Assembly (NCBI RefSeq): GCF_020535405.1
Contig: NZ_CP085036.1
Span: 186,001-250,000, forward strand
Direction of reading: 5' to 3'
DNA: 64,000 bases
From: Antiquaquibacter oligotrophicus
Lineage (GTDB): Bacteria > Actinomycetota > Actinomycetes > Actinomycetales > Microbacteriaceae
Below, one piece after another: positions 63,483 through 64,000 of this stretch. The position numbers and the translations under genes were made by a program. Positions within the stretch are counted from its first letter, which is position 1, and every line of letters starts with the position of its first letter. A model generated the notes under the pieces. That model was not told the origin of the DNA. It ran no database searches and saw nothing but the letters and a program-made list of their open reading frames with translations.

Positions 63483-64000
63483 ATGTCCGACCTCAAAATT
63501 GCCGTTGTTGTAGCAAGCACCCGCCCGGGGAGAGTGGGAGATCAGCTCGCCCACTGGGTGCTCGGGCAAGCGACAACACACGGCGGCGCCGACTACCACC
63601 TCGTCGACCTTGCCGAACTGGGTCTCTCGAGGCTCGATGAGAGCATCCCGGCCGCCATGGGCGCCTACGAGAACGACCACACCAAGCAGTGGGCCGCACT
63701 CGTCGCCGACTTCGACGGCTTCATCTTCGTCACACCGGAGTACAACAGGTCGATCCCCGGCTCCCTCAAGAATGCGATCGATTTTGTGTACTCCGAGTGG
63801 AACAACAAGGCCGCCGGAATCGTCAGCTACGGAGGCGTCGTCTCCGGGGCGCGCGCGGCAGAGCACCTGCGAGGCATCCTTGCCGAACTGCAGGTAGCGA
63901 GCGTGCGACAGCAAGTCATGTTCTCCACCGGCGCCGACTTCGAGAACTACACCACACTCAAGTCGCCGGGCGAATCACATGTTGCCGCCCTCCAGACCTT
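63483..64000 (+). CDS. NADPH-dependent FMN reductase, N-terminal part (runs off the right edge)
   Basis: The first 172 residues of a flavodoxin-like reductase. Seen: the FMN phosphate loop VVASTRPGRVGDQLAHWVL near the N-terminus, FIFVTPEYNRSIPGSLKNAIDF (flavin and dimer contact), and VSYGGVVSGARAAEHLRGIL. Such enzymes reduce FMN, quinones or azo dyes in the cytoplasm. ATG 63483 has AAAGGAA upstream. Paired with the marR gene, it is a typical redox-responsive pair. The end lies outside the window. Confidence 0.92.
   Translation, partial: MSDLKIAVVVASTRPGRVGDQLAHWVLGQATTHGGADYHLVDLAELGLSRLDESIPAAMGAYENDHTKQWAALVADFDGFIFVTPEYNRSIPGSLKNAIDFVYSEWNNKAAGIVSYGGVVSGARAAEHLRGILAELQVASVRQQVMFSTGADFENYTTLKSPGESHVAALQT

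Noticed and set aside
1..64000. tRNA, rRNA or CRISPR elements in intergenic regions
   Set aside because: Gaps are short (under about 225 bp) and none shows a cloverleaf, CCA end or regularly spaced repeats on reading.

Overview
The window is high-GC, gene-dense actinobacterial chromosome. The gene order and several family-level details (a full dcw cell-wall/division cluster with SepF and DivIVA, a class II DAHP synthase, a PASTA-type Ser/Thr kinase, GarA/OdhI-like FHA protein beside two MerR-type regulators, a MurE with an altered diamino-acid motif) fit the order Micrococcales and most likely the family Microbacteriaceae. This is inferred from gene content; no 16S or other marker RNA is present. 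No tRNA, rRNA, CRISPR array, insertion sequence or prophage was seen. No gap between genes exceeds about 225 bases.

Region 1 (1-8.5 kb): the 5' part of an M20 dipeptidase gene, a DUF3043 membrane protein, then leftward housekeeping genes pyrD, nrdR, hisD, dnaE and an RluD-type pseudouridine synthase. Region 2 (8.6-26.6 kb): the dcw cluster, all on the minus strand, transcribed in the order mraZ-rsmH-ftsL-ftsI-murE-murF-mraY-murD-ftsW-murG-murC-ftsQ-ftsZ-yggS-sepF-yggT-divIVA. Many genes overlap or abut. It is fronted by in-phase GTGGAG repeats that look like the MraZ operator and closed by a hairpin after divIVA. Region 3 (26.8-37.8 kb): DUF3040, polyprenyl diphosphate synthase, an Rv2175c-like DNA-binding protein, a LysM/transglycosylase-like wall protein, a PknB/PknL kinase, DAHP synthase, PlsC, ROK glucokinase, FadD15-like acyl-CoA ligase and peptide deformylase. 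This resembles the mycobacterial Rv2173-Rv2187 neighbourhood.

Region 4 (37.9-41.4 kb): a ParA ATPase, a MerR regulator (Rv1830-like), then pgsA-FHA-ftsR in one leftward operon. FtsR is known in Corynebacterium as a regulator of ftsZ; a shared 16-bp motif precedes ftsZ and divIVA here and a related one precedes the merR gene. Region 5 (41.4-55.8 kb): an accessory-like mix of DUF1295, a LRV repeat protein, a coiled-coil/lysozyme-like secreted protein, an S4 protein, flotillin, Pr6Pr, cupins, a CtpE-like P-type ATPase, rlmN, a luciferase-like oxidoreductase, a bicupin with a degenerate first metal site, and ppc.

Region 6 (55.8-59.1 kb) is the most interesting part. A compact cassette holds an ECF41-type sigma factor with its C-terminal SnoaL-like extension, two divergent NAD(P)-binding NmrA/SDR-like paralogs and a small membrane protein. 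Three promoters with the identical pattern ACCTCACA-N16-CGTC sit before the sigma factor gene and before each of the two paralogs, implying one autoregulated regulon. The whole cassette lies between two exact 18-bp copies of the 3' end of ppc, as if it had been inserted there. Region 7 (59.1-64 kb): a serine-hydrolase lipoprotein and an alpha/beta hydrolase in one operon, a divergent two-HTH regulator, a MarR regulator, and the start of an NADPH-dependent FMN reductase behind a probable operator.
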